The position numbers and the translations under genes were made by a program. A stretch of 64,000 nucleotides of DNA from NCBI RefSeq assembly GCF_025399795.1, contig NZ_JAODTZ010000006.1, forward strand, positions 217,884 to 281,883, in the 5' to 3' direction. The DNA comes from Streptomyces rhizosphaerihabitans. GTDB taxonomy: Bacteria > Actinomycetota > Actinomycetes > Streptomycetales > Streptomycetaceae. Shown piece after piece: positions 9,844 to 19,164 of the stretch. The first letter of the stretch is position 1. Each line of letters opens with the position of its first letter. The notes beneath the pieces are model-generated. The model ran no database searches. It was not told the DNA's origin and worked only from the letters and a program-made list of their open reading frames with translations.

Positions 9844-12800
9844 TCAGGCCTTGCGAGCCCGCGTGGTCTTCTTCACGGGGGTCGCCTTCGTGGCGGTCTT
9901 CTTCGCCACGGCCGCCTTCTTGGTGGCCGTGCTGTTGACGGTCTTCGTGGTCGTCTTCTTCGCCGTCGTCCCGGCCGCGACCGTCTTCTTGGCCGCGGTC
10001 CTGCGAGGGGCCTTCACGGGAACGGCGTCGCTGATCCGGTCGGCGCCGAGGATCTCCCGCAGGAACTTGCCGGTGTGGCTGGCGGGGACACCGGCGACCT
10101 CTTCGGGCGTGCCCTCGGCAATCACGAGACCGCCGCCGTTGCCCCCCTCGGGGCCCATGTCGATGACCCAGTCCGCGGTCTTGATGACATCGAGGTTGTG
10201 CTCGATGACGATGACCGTGTTGCCCTTGTCGACCAGACCGGACAGCACCGTGATGAGCTTGCTGATGTCCTCGAAGTGCAGACCGGTGGTCGGCTCGTCG
10301 AGTACGTACACGGTGCGGCCGGTGGAGCGCTTCTGGAGCTCGCTGGCGAGCTTGACCCGCTGCGCCTCACCGCCGGACAGCGTCGGCGCGGACTGGCCGA
10401 GCCTGACGTAGCCGAGGCCGACGTCGTTGAGCGTCCTGAGGTGGCGGGCGATCGCCGGCACCGCCTCGAAGAAGCCGAGCGCCTCCTCGATCGGCATGTC
10501 CAGGACCTCGGAGATGGACTTGCCCTTGTAGTGGACCTCCAGGGTCTCCCGGTTGTAGCGCGCCCCGTGGCAGACCTCGCAGGGGACGTACACGTCCGGC
10601 AGGAAGTTCATCTCGATCTTGATGGTGCCGTCGCCGGAGCAGTTCTCGCAGCGGCCGCCCTTGACGTTGAAGGAGAAGCGGCCCGGCAGATAGCCCCGCA
10701 CCTTCGCCTCGGTGGTCTCGGCGAACAGCCTGCGGACATGGTCGAAGACTCCGGTGTACGTCGCCGGGTTGGAGCGGGGCGTACGGCCGATGGGCGACTG
10801 GTCGACGTGCACGACCTTGTCGACGAGGTCGTCGCCGTCCACGCGGGTGTGCCGCCCCGGTACGTTCCTCGCGCCGTTCAGCTCACGGGCCAGGTGCGTG
10901 TACAGGATGTCGTTGACCAGCGTCGACTTGCCGGAGCCCGACACACCGGTGACGGCCGTGAGGACGCCCAGCGGGAAGGACACGTCGATGTCCTGGAGGT
11001 TGTTCTCGCGGGCGCCGTGCACCGTGAGCCTGCGGCCGGGGTCGGCGGGGCGGCGGATGTCCGGGGTCGGGATCTGCCTCTTGCGCGACAGGTACTGGCC
11101 GGTGATCGACTCGGCGTTGTCGAGGAGTTCCTTCAAGGGTCCGCTGTGCACGACCTTGCCGCCGTGCTCGCCCGCGCCGGGGCCGATGTCCACGACCCAG
11201 TCGGCGACCTTGATGGTGTCCTCGTCGTGCTCGACGACGATGAGCGTGTTGCCCATGTCACGGAGTCGGACCAGGGTCTCGATCAGCCGGTGGTTGTCAC
11301 GCTGGTGCAGCCCGATGGAGGGCTCGTCGAGGACGTACAGGACGCCGACGAGTCCGGAGCCGATCTGCGTGGCCAGGCGGATGCGCTGGGCCTCGCCGCC
11401 GGACAGGGTGCCGGCCGCGCGGTTCAGCGACAGGTAGTCGAGGCCGACGTCGACCAGGAAGCGCAGGCGTTCGTTGACCTCCTTCAGGACGCGCTCGGCG
11501 ATCTTCTTGTCGCGCGCGTTGAGCTTCATCGCCCCCAGGAAGTCCGCGCAGTCGCTGATGGACATGGCGGCGACCTCGGCGATCGACTTCTCCATGACGG
11601 TGACCGCGAGGACGAGCGGCTTGAGGCGCGTGCCCTGACAGGTGGGGCAGGGCACCTCGCGCATGTAGCCCTCGAAGCGCTCACGGCTGGCGTCGCTCTC
11701 GGACTCGCCGTGCCGCCTCTTGACGAAGGGGACGGCTCCTTCGAAGGGCGTGGTGTACACGCGCTCGCGTCCGTACCGGTTGCGGTAGCGGACCTCGATC
11801 TGCGTCTTGTGGCCGTAGAGCAGGGCCTTCTTGGCGCGCTGCGGCAGACCGGCGAAGGGGATGTCGGTCCGGAAGCCCAACGCGTCCGCGAGGGCGCTGA
11901 TCAGCCGGCCGAAGTAGTCCTTGGTGTGCCCGTGCGACCACGCGTGGATGGCGCCCTCGTCGAGGGACTTCTCCTCGTCCGGGACGATCAGCTCGGGGTC
12001 GACCTCCATGCGCGTGCCGATACCGGTGCACTCGGGGCAGGCGCCGAAGGGCGAGTTGAAGGAGAAGGAGCGGGGCTCCAGCTCCTCGAAGGAGAGGTCG
12101 TCGTACGGGCAGTACAGGTGCTCCGAGTACATGCGCTCGCGCTCGGGGTCGTCCTCGGGGAGGTCGACGAAGTCGAGCACGACCATGCCGCCGGAGAGGC
12201 CGAGGGCGGTCTCCACGGAGTCGGTGAGGCGGCGCTTGGCGGAGTCCTTCACCGTGAGGCGGTCGATGACCACCTCGATGGTGTGCTTCTCCTGCTTCTT
12301 CAGCGTCGGCGGCTCGGTGAGCTGGATCGTCTCGCCGTCGACCCGGGCACGGCTGTACCCCTTGGTCTGGAGATCGGCGAAGAGGTCGACGAACTCACCC
12401 TTGCGCTCGCGCACCAGCGGCGACAGGACCTGGAAGCGGCTCCCCTCCGACAGCTCCAGGACCTTGTCGACGATGGCCTGCGGCGACTGTCGGGAGATGG
12501 GCCGGCGGCACTCGGGACAGTGCGGCTTGCCGATGCGCGCGAAGAGCAGCCGGAGGTAGTCGTATACCTCGGTGATGGTGCCGACCGTCGAGCGCGGGTT
12601 GCGCGAGGTCGACTTCTGGTCGATGGACACGGCCGGGGAGAGACCTTCGATGAAGTCCACGTCCGGCTTGTCCATCTGGCCGAGGAACTGCCGGGCGTAC
12701 GAGGACAGGGACTCCACGTAGCGCCGCTGGCCCTCGGCGAAGATCGTGTCGAAGGCGAGGGAGGACTTGCCCGACCCCGACAGGCCCGTGAAGACGATGA

Positions 12801-12879
12801 GCGAGTCGCGCGGGAGGTCGAGCGAGACATTCTTCAGGTTGTGCTCGCGCGCTCCACGGACGATGAGACGGTCGGCCAC
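9844..12879 (-). CDS. uvrA: Excinuclease ABC subunit A with Lys/Ala-rich tail
   Basis: 1011 residues from the [20 protein letters not shown] (an in-frame GTG lies 4 codons upstream at 12891). UvrA scans DNA for bulky lesions and loads UvrB. Two ABC ATPase halves: Walker [14 protein letters not shown] and [13 protein letters not shown]; signatures [11 protein letters not shown] and [11 protein letters not shown]; zinc-binding cysteines around [15 protein letters not shown] and [15 protein letters not shown]. The last 60 residues are Lys/Ala/Thr repeats like a histone H1 tail ([19 protein letters not shown]), likely extra DNA contact. AAGAAAGG lies 11 bases before the chosen start. Confidence 0.96.
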   Translation of the reverse strand: MADRLIVRGAREHNLKNVSLDLPRDSLIVFTGLSGSGKSSLAFDTIFAEGQRRYVESLSSYARQFLGQMDKPDVDFIEGLSPAVSIDQKSTSRNPRSTVGTITEVYDYLRLLFARIGKPHCPECRRPISRQSPQAIVDKVLELSEGSRFQVLSPLVRERKGEFVDLFADLQTKGYSRARVDGETIQLTEPPTLKKQEKHTIEVVIDRLTVKDSAKRRLTDSVETALGLSGGMVVLDFVDLPEDDPERERMYSEHLYCPYDDLSFEELEPRSFSFNSPFGACPECTGIGTRMEVDPELIVPDEEKSLDEGAIHAWSHGHTKDYFGRLISALADALGFRTDIPFAGLPQRAKKALLYGHKTQIEVRYRNRYGRERVYTTPFEGAVPFVKRRHGESESDASRERFEGYMREVPCPTCQGTRLKPLVLAVTVMEKSIAEVAAMSISDCADFLGAMKLNARDKKIAERVLKEVNERLRFLVDVGLDYLSLNRAAGTLSGGEAQRIRLATQIGSGLVGVLYVLDEPSIGLHQRDNHRLIETLVRLRDMGNTLIVVEHDEDTIKVADWVVDIGPGAGEHGGKVVHSGPLKELLDNAESITGQYLSRKRQIPTPDIRRPADPGRRLTVHGARENNLQDIDVSFPLGVLTAVTGVSGSGKSTLVNDILYTHLARELNGARNVPGRHTRVDGDDLVDKVVHVDQSPIGRTPRSNPATYTGVFDHVRRLFAETTEAKVRGYLPGRFSFNVKGGRCENCSGDGTIKIEMNFLPDVYVPCEVCHGARYNRETLEVHYKGKSISEVLDMPIEEALGFFEAVPAIARHLRTLNDVGLGYVRLGQSAPTLSGGEAQRVKLASELQKRSTGRTVYVLDEPTTGLHFEDISKLITVLSGLVDKGNTVIVIEHNLDVIKTADWVIDMGPEGGNGGGLVIAEGTPEEVAGVPASHTGKFLREILGADRISDAVPVKAPRRTAAKKTVAAGTTAKKTTTKTVNSTATKKAAVAKKTATKATPVKKTTRARKA

Positions 12880-13102
12880 GCCGGTCCGCACCTTTCTTGA
12901 GAGAAGTGACAGGGGCCGCAGGCCCCCGTCTTCTCAGACTAGGGGGAGCCACTGACAGCGCCGGTTGCTTTCCACGGTTCACAACAATCCCGGGCCATCC
13001 AGCATGCCCGACGCCACCGCCGAGCGTATAGCACGCGTATTCGATTTGCGGGGGTGGTGGACCACCTTCACCCGAACGTGTGGCGGAGCTAGGGTCGACC
13101 TC

Positions 13103-13792
13103 ATGATTGATCATGTGCGCGACCTGGCGTCTGTACGTGACGCGACCGATCGGCTGCTCACCGCAGCCGCCGAACTGGACAACGCCGCCGTGGCCGAGCC
13201 GTCACGGCTTCCCGGCTGGAGCCGTGGGCATGTGCTCGCTCACCTGGCCCGCAACGCGGACGCTCTGGCGAACGTTCTGGAGGGGCGTCCCATGTACGCC
13301 TCCGCGAGCACCCGGGACGCCGACATCGAGCGCGACGCGCCGCGCCCCCTGGACGTACAGCTGGCGGACCTGCGCGAGAGCGCGGCCCGTTTCGGGGAGA
13401 CGGGAGCCGCCCCCGCGGACTGGTCCCGCACGGTCGAGCTGCGCAACGGGGTCACGGACTCCGCGGCGCGGGTGCCGTTCCGGCGGTGGGTCGAGGTCGA
13501 CCTGCACCACGTGGATCTGGGGATCGGATACGAGCTCGAGGATCTGCCGGAGGAGTTCGTCACCCGGGAGATCGACTTCCTCGCGGAGCGGTTCGGCGGC
13601 CACAAGGACGTGCCCTCCACCGGGCTCGACGCCGGTGGCGGCCAGGTGTGGACCACCGGCGGGGGCGCCGAGGGCGGACCGGTCGCGGTCCGGGGCTCGG
13701 CCGCCGATCTGCTCGGCTGGCTCTGCGGCCGCCGCGACGGCACCGGTCTGGCGGTTCGCGGCGGCCCGCTTCCGGCCCTCCCGCCGCTATAG
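13103..13792 (+). CDS. Maleylpyruvate-isomerase-family (mycothiol-dependent/DinB-like) protein
   Basis: 229 residues. Four-helix DinB-like N-terminal domain with LPGWSRGHVLAHLARNADAL (residues 38-57), whose His is a metal ligand in the mycothiol-dependent maleylpyruvate isomerase family, a second conserved region VEVDLHHVDLGIGY, and the small C-terminal domain (GSAADLLGWLCGR). Actinobacterial members often use mycothiol; substrate unknown here. Divergent from uvrA; ends 10 bases before the next gene, so the two are probably one transcript. Confidence 0.88.
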   Translation: MIDHVRDLASVRDATDRLLTAAAELDNAAVAEPSRLPGWSRGHVLAHLARNADALANVLEGRPMYASASTRDADIERDAPRPLDVQLADLRESAARFGETGAAPADWSRTVELRNGVTDSAARVPFRRWVEVDLHHVDLGIGYELEDLPEEFVTREIDFLAERFGGHKDVPSTGLDAGGGQVWTTGGGAEGGPVAVRGSAADLLGWLCGRRDGTGLAVRGGPLPALPPL

Positions 13793-13802
13793 GCTGGCCG
13801 TC

Positions 13803-14459
13803 ATGACGTACAGCGGAGCGGTGACGGTCGGCGGCCCTGCCGACGTGCACGAACTGCAGAACCTGATGATCTCCAAGGTCGCGGTCGGTCCGATGAACAA
13901 CAACGCGTATCTGCTGCGCTGCCGGGCCACCGACGAACAGCTCCTGATCGACGCGGCGAACGACGCCTCGACGCTGCTCACCCTGATCGGTGACGACGGC
14001 ATCGCGTCCGTCGTGACCACGCATCAGCACGGTGACCACTGGCAGGCGCTCGCCGAGGTCGTGGCCGCGACGGGCGCGCGCACCTACGCGGGCCGGGACG
14101 ACGCCCCCGGCATCCCGGTACCGACCGACGTCCCACTCCAGGACGGCGACACGGTCAAGGTGGGGAACGTGGAGCTCACCGCGCGCCATCTGGTCGGGCA
14201 CACACCGGGATCGATCGCCCTCGTCTACGACGACCCGCACGGTCACCCTCACGTGTTCACGGGCGACTGCCTCTTCCCCGGCGGGGTGGGCAACACGCGC
14301 AAGGACCCGGAGGCCTTCGCCAGCCTCATCCACGACGTCGAGACGAGGATCTTCGACGTGCTGCCGGACGAGACATGGGTCTACCCCGGCCACGGCGACG
14401 ACACGACGCTGGGCGCCGAGCGCCCGCATCTGCCGGAGTGGCACGCGCGAGGGTGGTGA
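13803..14459 (+). CDS. Metallo-beta-lactamase-fold hydrolase (glyoxalase II-like)
   Basis: 218 residues. Zinc motif TTHQHGDHW (HxHxDH), then HTPGS, GDCLFPGG and YPGHGDDTT supply the remaining metal ligands of the glyoxalase II-type family. Glyoxalase II enzymes cleave thioester conjugates, and the preceding gene belongs to a mycothiol-related family, so a role in removing mycothiol adducts is possible but inferred. Start ATG is 10 bases after the stop of the upstream gene. Confidence 0.9.
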   Translation: MTYSGAVTVGGPADVHELQNLMISKVAVGPMNNNAYLLRCRATDEQLLIDAANDASTLLTLIGDDGIASVVTTHQHGDHWQALAEVVAATGARTYAGRDDAPGIPVPTDVPLQDGDTVKVGNVELTARHLVGHTPGSIALVYDDPHGHPHVFTGDCLFPGGVGNTRKDPEAFASLIHDVETRIFDVLPDETWVYPGHGDDTTLGAERPHLPEWHARGW

Positions 14460-14882
14460 AATTGGCGCCGGGCAGCGCGCGGGCGTGACCCCTCGCGTAC
14501 GCCCGGCGCGCGGCAAGAACTCGCACCCGGTGTGAACCAACTGCACACGCCGGGGGACGCACGCGCTCCCCCCGATCCGGTACTGGTGCAGTCCACTGGA
14601 ACCGGTCCCGCCCAGGATGACGGTTCCGGGCGGCAGGGGGGCCGCCGGCCTGTCGATCCCCGCCCTCGGCCGACGGCCCCGACAGCGTTGGCGGCCCTGG
14701 CAGTTCGCAACTCCGCAGCTCCGGCGGAACCCCTCCCCCTGTCCGCGGCTGATGAGTCCGAGTCGCGTGCCTGGACCCTTCGCGTCCAGGGTGTTCACAG
14801 GACTGCAACACACGTTCCCACCATGCGGACAATTACCGCCGTGACCTGGACAAAGAGCATGGTTCGCTGTCACTCTCCCGCC
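14460..14882. other. 423-base intergenic region, no gene seen
   Basis: No coding frame has support on either strand. Contains a perfect 7-bp hairpin (CCTGGAC 14770-14776, GTCCAGG 14784-14790) about 90 bases before the ABC operon, and the start of the operon must be controlled from here. The base TGGACA at 14841-14846 could be a -35 box but I see no convincing -10. Confidence 0.5.
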
Positions 14883-15767
14883 ATGCATCTCGCCCAACAC
14901 GCCCTGCGTCGTGCCGCGTCCGCCGGCACTGTCGCCCTGCTCGCCCTCGCCGTGGGTTGTGCCCCGCAGCCGGAGGAGAAGGCGTCCGGCAAGCCGTCCG
15001 GAAGCACCGCCGAGACCTGCGCCAAGGGCTCGTTGAGCACGCAGACCTCGGGCAAGCTCACCATCGCGACCGACGAGCCCGCGTACGAGCCGTGGTTCAA
15101 GGACGACAAGCCCGCCAACGGCAAGGGCTTCGAGTCGGCGGTGGCGTACTCCGTGGCGCGGCAGCTCGGCTACGCCGAGGGTGATGTCGTCTGGCAGAGC
15201 ATTCCCTTCAACAAGGCCTTCGCGCCCGGTGCGAAGACCTTCGACTTCGACATCAACCAGGTGTCGATCAGCGCCGAGCGCAAGAAGGCCGTGGACTTCT
15301 CGTCCGGCTACTACGACGTGCGCCAGGCCGTCATCGCGCTGGAGGGCTCCAAGGCCGCGAAGGCGAAGAGCCTCGCGGACCTCAAGGGCCTGAAGCTGGG
15401 CGCCCAGGTCGGCACCACCAGCCTGAACTACATCGACGACGTGGTGAAGCCGGCCCGGCAGCCCGCCGCGTACGCGAAGAACGACCAGGCCAAGTCGGCG
15501 CTGAAGAACGGCCAGGTGGACGCCATCGTCACCGATCTGCCGACCGCCTTCTACATCACGGCCGCCGAGGTGACCGACGCGAGGATCGTCGGACAGTTCG
15601 AGAACCAGGGTGGTACGCCCGAGCAGTTCGGGCTCGTCCTCGACAAGGGCAGCGCGCTGACCTCCTGCGTGACGAAGGCCGTGGACGCCCTGCGCGCGGA
15701 CGGCACGCTCGCGAAGATCGAGAAGGAGTGGCTGTCCGAGGCCGTCGACGCCCCGGTGCTCAAGTGA
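14883..15767 (+). CDS. Amino-acid ABC transporter substrate-binding lipoprotein
   Basis: 294 residues from MHLAQHALRR; other in-frame ATGs lie at 14859 and 14823 and none has a clear Shine-Dalgarno, so the start is uncertain. Signal peptide with lipobox LAVGC (Cys near residue 23). The rest is a family 3 solute-binding protein (LTIATDEPAYEPWF; FDFDINQVSISAERKKAVDFSSGYY; KLGAQVGTTSLNYI). It captures a polar amino acid or related compound outside the cell and hands it to the permease encoded next. Stop overlaps the permease start (GTGA). Confidence 0.93.
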   Translation: MHLAQHALRRAASAGTVALLALAVGCAPQPEEKASGKPSGSTAETCAKGSLSTQTSGKLTIATDEPAYEPWFKDDKPANGKGFESAVAYSVARQLGYAEGDVVWQSIPFNKAFAPGAKTFDFDINQVSISAERKKAVDFSSGYYDVRQAVIALEGSKAAKAKSLADLKGLKLGAQVGTTSLNYIDDVVKPARQPAAYAKNDQAKSALKNGQVDAIVTDLPTAFYITAAEVTDARIVGQFENQGGTPEQFGLVLDKGSALTSCVTKAVDALRADGTLAKIEKEWLSEAVDAPVLK

Positions 15768-16675
15768 CCGAGATGAAGGAGGAGTCGGGAGAGGACACCG
15801 CCGAGGGCGACATGCCCGGCGAGGGCGGAGCGTACGTCCCCTCGCTGCGGAGGATCGAGCGCGAGCGCCATCGGCGCGCCCGCGCCCGCCGTTCGGCGGC
15901 CGTCGCCGCGCTCTCCACGCTCGTCACGGCCGTGGTGCTGTACCTCGTCGTCGTCGACGCGCCGGGCTGGCCGCGCACGAAGGAGACGTTCTTCGACGCG
16001 TCGTTCGCGCGTGAGGCCTTCCCGAAGGTCCTCGAAGGCCTCTGGCTGAACCTCCGGTTGTTCGTCGTGTGCGGTGTCGTGGTGCTGGTGCTCGGCACGC
16101 TGATAGCCGTGGCGCGCACCCTGCGGGGCCCGATGTACTGGCCGGTGCGCGCCCTCGCCACGGCGTACACGGACTTCTTCCGCGGTCTGCCGCTGATCAT
16201 CTGTCTGTCGATCGTCGTGTTCGGCGTTCCGGCGCTCCAGTTGCAGGGCGTCACCAACGACCCCGTCCTGCTCGGCGGCACGGGCCTGGTGCTGACCTAC
16301 TCGGCGTACGTAGCCGAAGTCGTCCGCGCCGGCATCGAATCCGTCCATCCCTCACAACGGGCCGCGGCACGTTCGCTGGGCCTCACCACGCGACAGACCC
16401 TGCGCCATGTGGTGCTGCCGCAAGCCGTCCGCCGTCAGGTGCCCCCGCTCCTCAACGACATGGTGTCCCTGCAGAAGGACACCAGCCTCGTCTCCATCGG
16501 CGGCGCGGTGGAGGCGATGCGCTCCGCGGACATCATCGTGGGCCGCAGCCTCAACTACACGGCGTACATCGTCGCGGCGCTGCTCTTCGTGGCCCTGACC
16601 ATCCCCATGACGCGCTTCACCGACTGGGTCACCGCCCGTACGGACCGGCGCCGCAGCCAGGGAGGCACCGCATGA
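15764..16675 (+). CDS. Amino-acid ABC transporter permease (HisM type)
   Basis: 303 residues from the overlapping GTG (ATG at 15773 is an alternative). A charged cytoplasmic N terminus of about 50 residues precedes the membrane part, which is long for the family. The EAA loop AARSLGLTTRQTLRHVVLPQA contacts the ATPase. The hydrophobic segments near residues 45, 95, 150 and 270 and the TYSAYVAEVVRAGIESV stretch are typical of polar amino-acid permeases. Only one permease is present, so it probably works as a homodimer. Confidence 0.92.
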   Translation: MTEMKEESGEDTAEGDMPGEGGAYVPSLRRIERERHRRARARRSAAVAALSTLVTAVVLYLVVVDAPGWPRTKETFFDASFAREAFPKVLEGLWLNLRLFVVCGVVVLVLGTLIAVARTLRGPMYWPVRALATAYTDFFRGLPLIICLSIVVFGVPALQLQGVTNDPVLLGGTGLVLTYSAYVAEVVRAGIESVHPSQRAAARSLGLTTRQTLRHVVLPQAVRRQVPPLLNDMVSLQKDTSLVSIGGAVEAMRSADIIVGRSLNYTAYIVAALLFVALTIPMTRFTDWVTARTDRRRSQGGTA

Positions 16676-17439
16676 GCAAGACCCCCGTCCCCGGCGGTCC
16701 GATGTTGCGGATGGAGTCCGTCCGCAAGACCTTCGGCGACTCGGTCGTGCTGCGGGACGTCGATCTGGAGGTCGCCCCGCACACAGTGACCGCGCTGATC
16801 GGCGCCTCCGGGTCCGGCAAGTCCACGCTGCTGCGCTGCGCCAACCTCCTGGAGGAGATCGACGACGGCGCGATCTGGCTGGACGGCGAGGAGATCACCG
16901 ACCCGCGGGCCGATCAGGACGCGGTGCGCCGGCGGATCGGCGTCGTCTTCCAGGCGTACAACCTCTTTCCGCACATGACCGTGCTGGAGAACATCACCCT
17001 CGCCCCGCGGCGGGTGCACGGCGTGAGCCGCGCGGAGGCCGAGGAACACGCGCGTGAACTGCTCGAACGGCTCGGGCTCGGCGCCAAGGCGGACGAGTAT
17101 CCGGACCGGTTGAGCGGTGGCCAGCAGCAACGGGCCGCGATCGTCCGCGCCTTGGCCGTACGCCCCAAGCTGCTCCTCCTGGACGAGATCACCGCCGCCC
17201 TGGACCCCGAACTCGTAGGCGAGGTCCTCAACGTCGTCCGTGACGTGAAAGAGGACGGCATGACCATGGTCCTGGCCACGCACGAGATGGGCTTCGCCCG
17301 CGAGGTCGCGGACCAGGTCTGCTTCCTGGACGGCGGCGTGATCCTTGAGCGCGGCACGGCCGAGCAGGTCTTCGGCGACCCGCAGCAGGAGCGCACGCGA
17401 CGCTTCCTCAAGCGGATCGTGGCGGCAGGGCGCCTCTGA
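16672..17439 (+). CDS. Amino-acid ABC transporter ATP-binding protein
   Basis: 255 residues. Walker [13 protein letters not shown]-loop VFQAYNLFPHMTV, signature LSGGQQQRAAIVRAL, Walker B LLLLDEITAALDPE and switch His in LATHEMGF. The Walker B carries EITAALD where most relatives have EPTSALD. ATG overlaps the permease stop as ATGA, giving a compact three-gene importer: binding protein, permease, ATPase. Confidence 0.95.
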   Translation: MSKTPVPGGPMLRMESVRKTFGDSVVLRDVDLEVAPHTVTALIGASGSGKSTLLRCANLLEEIDDGAIWLDGEEITDPRADQDAVRRRIGVVFQAYNLFPHMTVLENITLAPRRVHGVSRAEAEEHARELLERLGLGAKADEYPDRLSGGQQQRAAIVRALAVRPKLLLLDEITAALDPELVGEVLNVVRDVKEDGMTMVLATHEMGFAREVADQVCFLDGGVILERGTAEQVFGDPQQERTRRFLKRIVAAGRL

Positions 17440-17482
17440 CCTCAGGCGTCCGCGGCCTCGGGCGGACGCCTCCCCACGACGG

Positions 17483-17956
17483 TCAGGTGTCCGCGCGCCC
17501 CGTCCCCGCGAGCGCAGCCACCCGCTCCACCGCGAACGCGTAGCCCTGCACGCCACAGCCCGCGATGACCCCGTCGGCACGCAGCGACACATACGAGTGG
17601 TGCCGGAACTCCTCGCGCCGGTGGATGTTGGAGATGTGGACTTCCACCACCGGCAGTCCGTCACAGGTGTTGAGCGCATCGAGGATGGCGACGGAGGTGT
17701 GCGAGTAGGCCGCCGGGTTGATCACGATCCCGGCGTGGTTCTGGCGGGCCTCGTGGATCCAGTCCACCAGCTCGCCCTCGTGGTTGGACTGCCGGAAGTC
17801 CACCGTGCCACCGTGCGCTGCCGCCGCCTTGGCGCACAGCGCCTCGACGTCCGCGAGCGTGTCGGAGCCGTAGATCTCCGGCTGCCGCTGCCCGAGGAGG
17901 TTCAGGTTGGGCCCGTTGAGAATCATGATCGGGGCGTTGGCGAGGGTGCGGGGCAC
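17483..17956 (-). CDS. aroQ: Type II 3-dehydroquinate dehydratase
   Basis: 157 residues, usual length for the dodecameric type II enzyme that converts 3-dehydroquinate to 3-dehydroshikimate. Motifs: [19 protein letters not shown] with the catalytic Tyr, the [13 protein letters not shown] loop, [10 protein letters not shown] and [17 protein letters not shown] with the catalytic His. GTG start preceded by GGAGGA. It could serve aromatic amino-acid synthesis or quinate use. The nearby MFS carrier (19165-20466) belongs to a family that includes shikimate carriers. Confidence 0.95.
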   Translation of the reverse strand: MPRTLANAPIMILNGPNLNLLGQRQPEIYGSDTLADVEALCAKAAAAHGGTVDFRQSNHEGELVDWIHEARQNHAGIVINPAAYSHTSVAILDALNTCDGLPVVEVHISNIHRREEFRHHSYVSLRADGVIAGCGVQGYAFAVERVAALAGTGRADT

Positions 17957-18057
17957 GGTTCCTCCGGTCCTTCGGGTCTGCCGGCCCGTCAAGGACCGCT
18001 GCTCGGACCCGGTTTATCACGATGCACCGAAAGGGTGACGGCTCGTACCCTGTCGCC

Positions 18058-19104
18058 ATGACGACGCCGGCGTACCCTCCCAAGCCCGTACCCGGCGACC
18101 GCGTAGCCGTGATCTCGCCGTCCAGCGGGCTGCCCGGCCTCTTCCCGCTCCCGTACGAACTGGGCCTGGAGCGGCTGCAGGAGGAGTTCGGCCTGGAACC
18201 GGTCGAGTACCCGACGACCCGGAAGATGGGTTCGACTCCGCGGGAACGGGCCGACGACATCCACGCCGCGTTCGCCGATCCGACCGTCAAGGCGGTCGTC
18301 GCGTCCATCGGGGGCGACGACCAGATCACCGTGCTGCCGCTGCTGGACCGCGAGTTGATCCGCGCGAACCCGAAACCGTTCTTCGGGTACAGCGACAACA
18401 CGAACCTCCTCGTCCACCTGTGGAACGCCGGGATCGTCGGCTATCACGGCGCGACGGTCATGTGCGAGCTCGGCCGGCCGGGTGCCATGGACCCGCTGAC
18501 CGCGGAGTCGCTGCGGGCCGCCCTGTTCACGTCCGGGCCGTACGAACTGCGTCCCGCCGACCGGTTCCGCGATGTCGACCTGCCCTGGGACGCGCCGGAG
18601 AACCTTCTCGCCGAGCCGCGGACCGAACCGGGCACCGGCTGGACCTGGCTCCGCCCGGACCGGGTGGCCGAGGGCCGCTCCTGGGGCGGCAACATCGAGA
18701 TCCTGTCGTGGCTGCTGATGGCCGACCGCGAGATCGCCCGCGATCCTTCCGTGTACGACGGTCACGTGCTGTTCCTGGAGACCTCGGAGGACATGCCCGG
18801 CGCGGACGACGTCTTCCGGATCCTGCGCAGCATGGGCGAGCGCGGCCTGCTGGGCCGCTTCCCGGCACTCCTCATGGGCCGCCCGAAGACGTGGTCGTTC
18901 GAGCGGCCCCTTGAACCGGAAGCCAGGGCCCGTTACGCGCACGATCAGCGCGAAGCAGTCCTCCGGGCCATCGACATATATGCCCCGGACATGATGGTCG
19001 TCTTCGATGTGGACCTCGGTCACACCGATCCGCAGATCGTCATCCCCTATGGAGGGGCTGTCCGCGTCGACGGCCCGGCCCGGCGCATCACCGTCACCTA
19101 CTGA
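18058..19104 (+). CDS. S66-family peptidase (LD-carboxypeptidase / MccF-like)
   Basis: 348 residues. Nucleophile Ser in FFGYSDNTNLL (around residue 113), Glu in LFLETSED and His in DVDLGHTDPQIVIPYG complete the S66 Ser-Glu-His triad. Members trim tetrapeptides from recycled peptidoglycan or cleave microcin C-type toxins; this length and sequence fit the MccF-like branch, function not settled. Divergent from aroQ with 101 bases between starts. Confidence 0.9.
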   Translation: MTTPAYPPKPVPGDRVAVISPSSGLPGLFPLPYELGLERLQEEFGLEPVEYPTTRKMGSTPRERADDIHAAFADPTVKAVVASIGGDDQITVLPLLDRELIRANPKPFFGYSDNTNLLVHLWNAGIVGYHGATVMCELGRPGAMDPLTAESLRAALFTSGPYELRPADRFRDVDLPWDAPENLLAEPRTEPGTGWTWLRPDRVAEGRSWGGNIEILSWLLMADREIARDPSVYDGHVLFLETSEDMPGADDVFRILRSMGERGLLGRFPALLMGRPKTWSFERPLEPEARARYAHDQREAVLRAIDIYAPDMMVVFDVDLGHTDPQIVIPYGGAVRVDGPARRITVTY

Positions 19105-19164
19105 CGCACACCGCACTCCCGCGCGCCCCCGTAACTGGCGGTCACTGTGGGTAGTTGATCCGGC

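Noticed and set aside
9562..12900. 1112-codon plus-strand reading frame opposite uvrA
   Set aside because: Antisense shadow of a highly GC-biased gene; uvrA motifs are complete on the minus strand.
14749..14780. CTGATGAG-GTCC resembling a hammerhead ribozyme core
   Set aside because: Stem II-like GTCC/GGAC is present but the required GAAA after it and the cleavage-site stem are missing.
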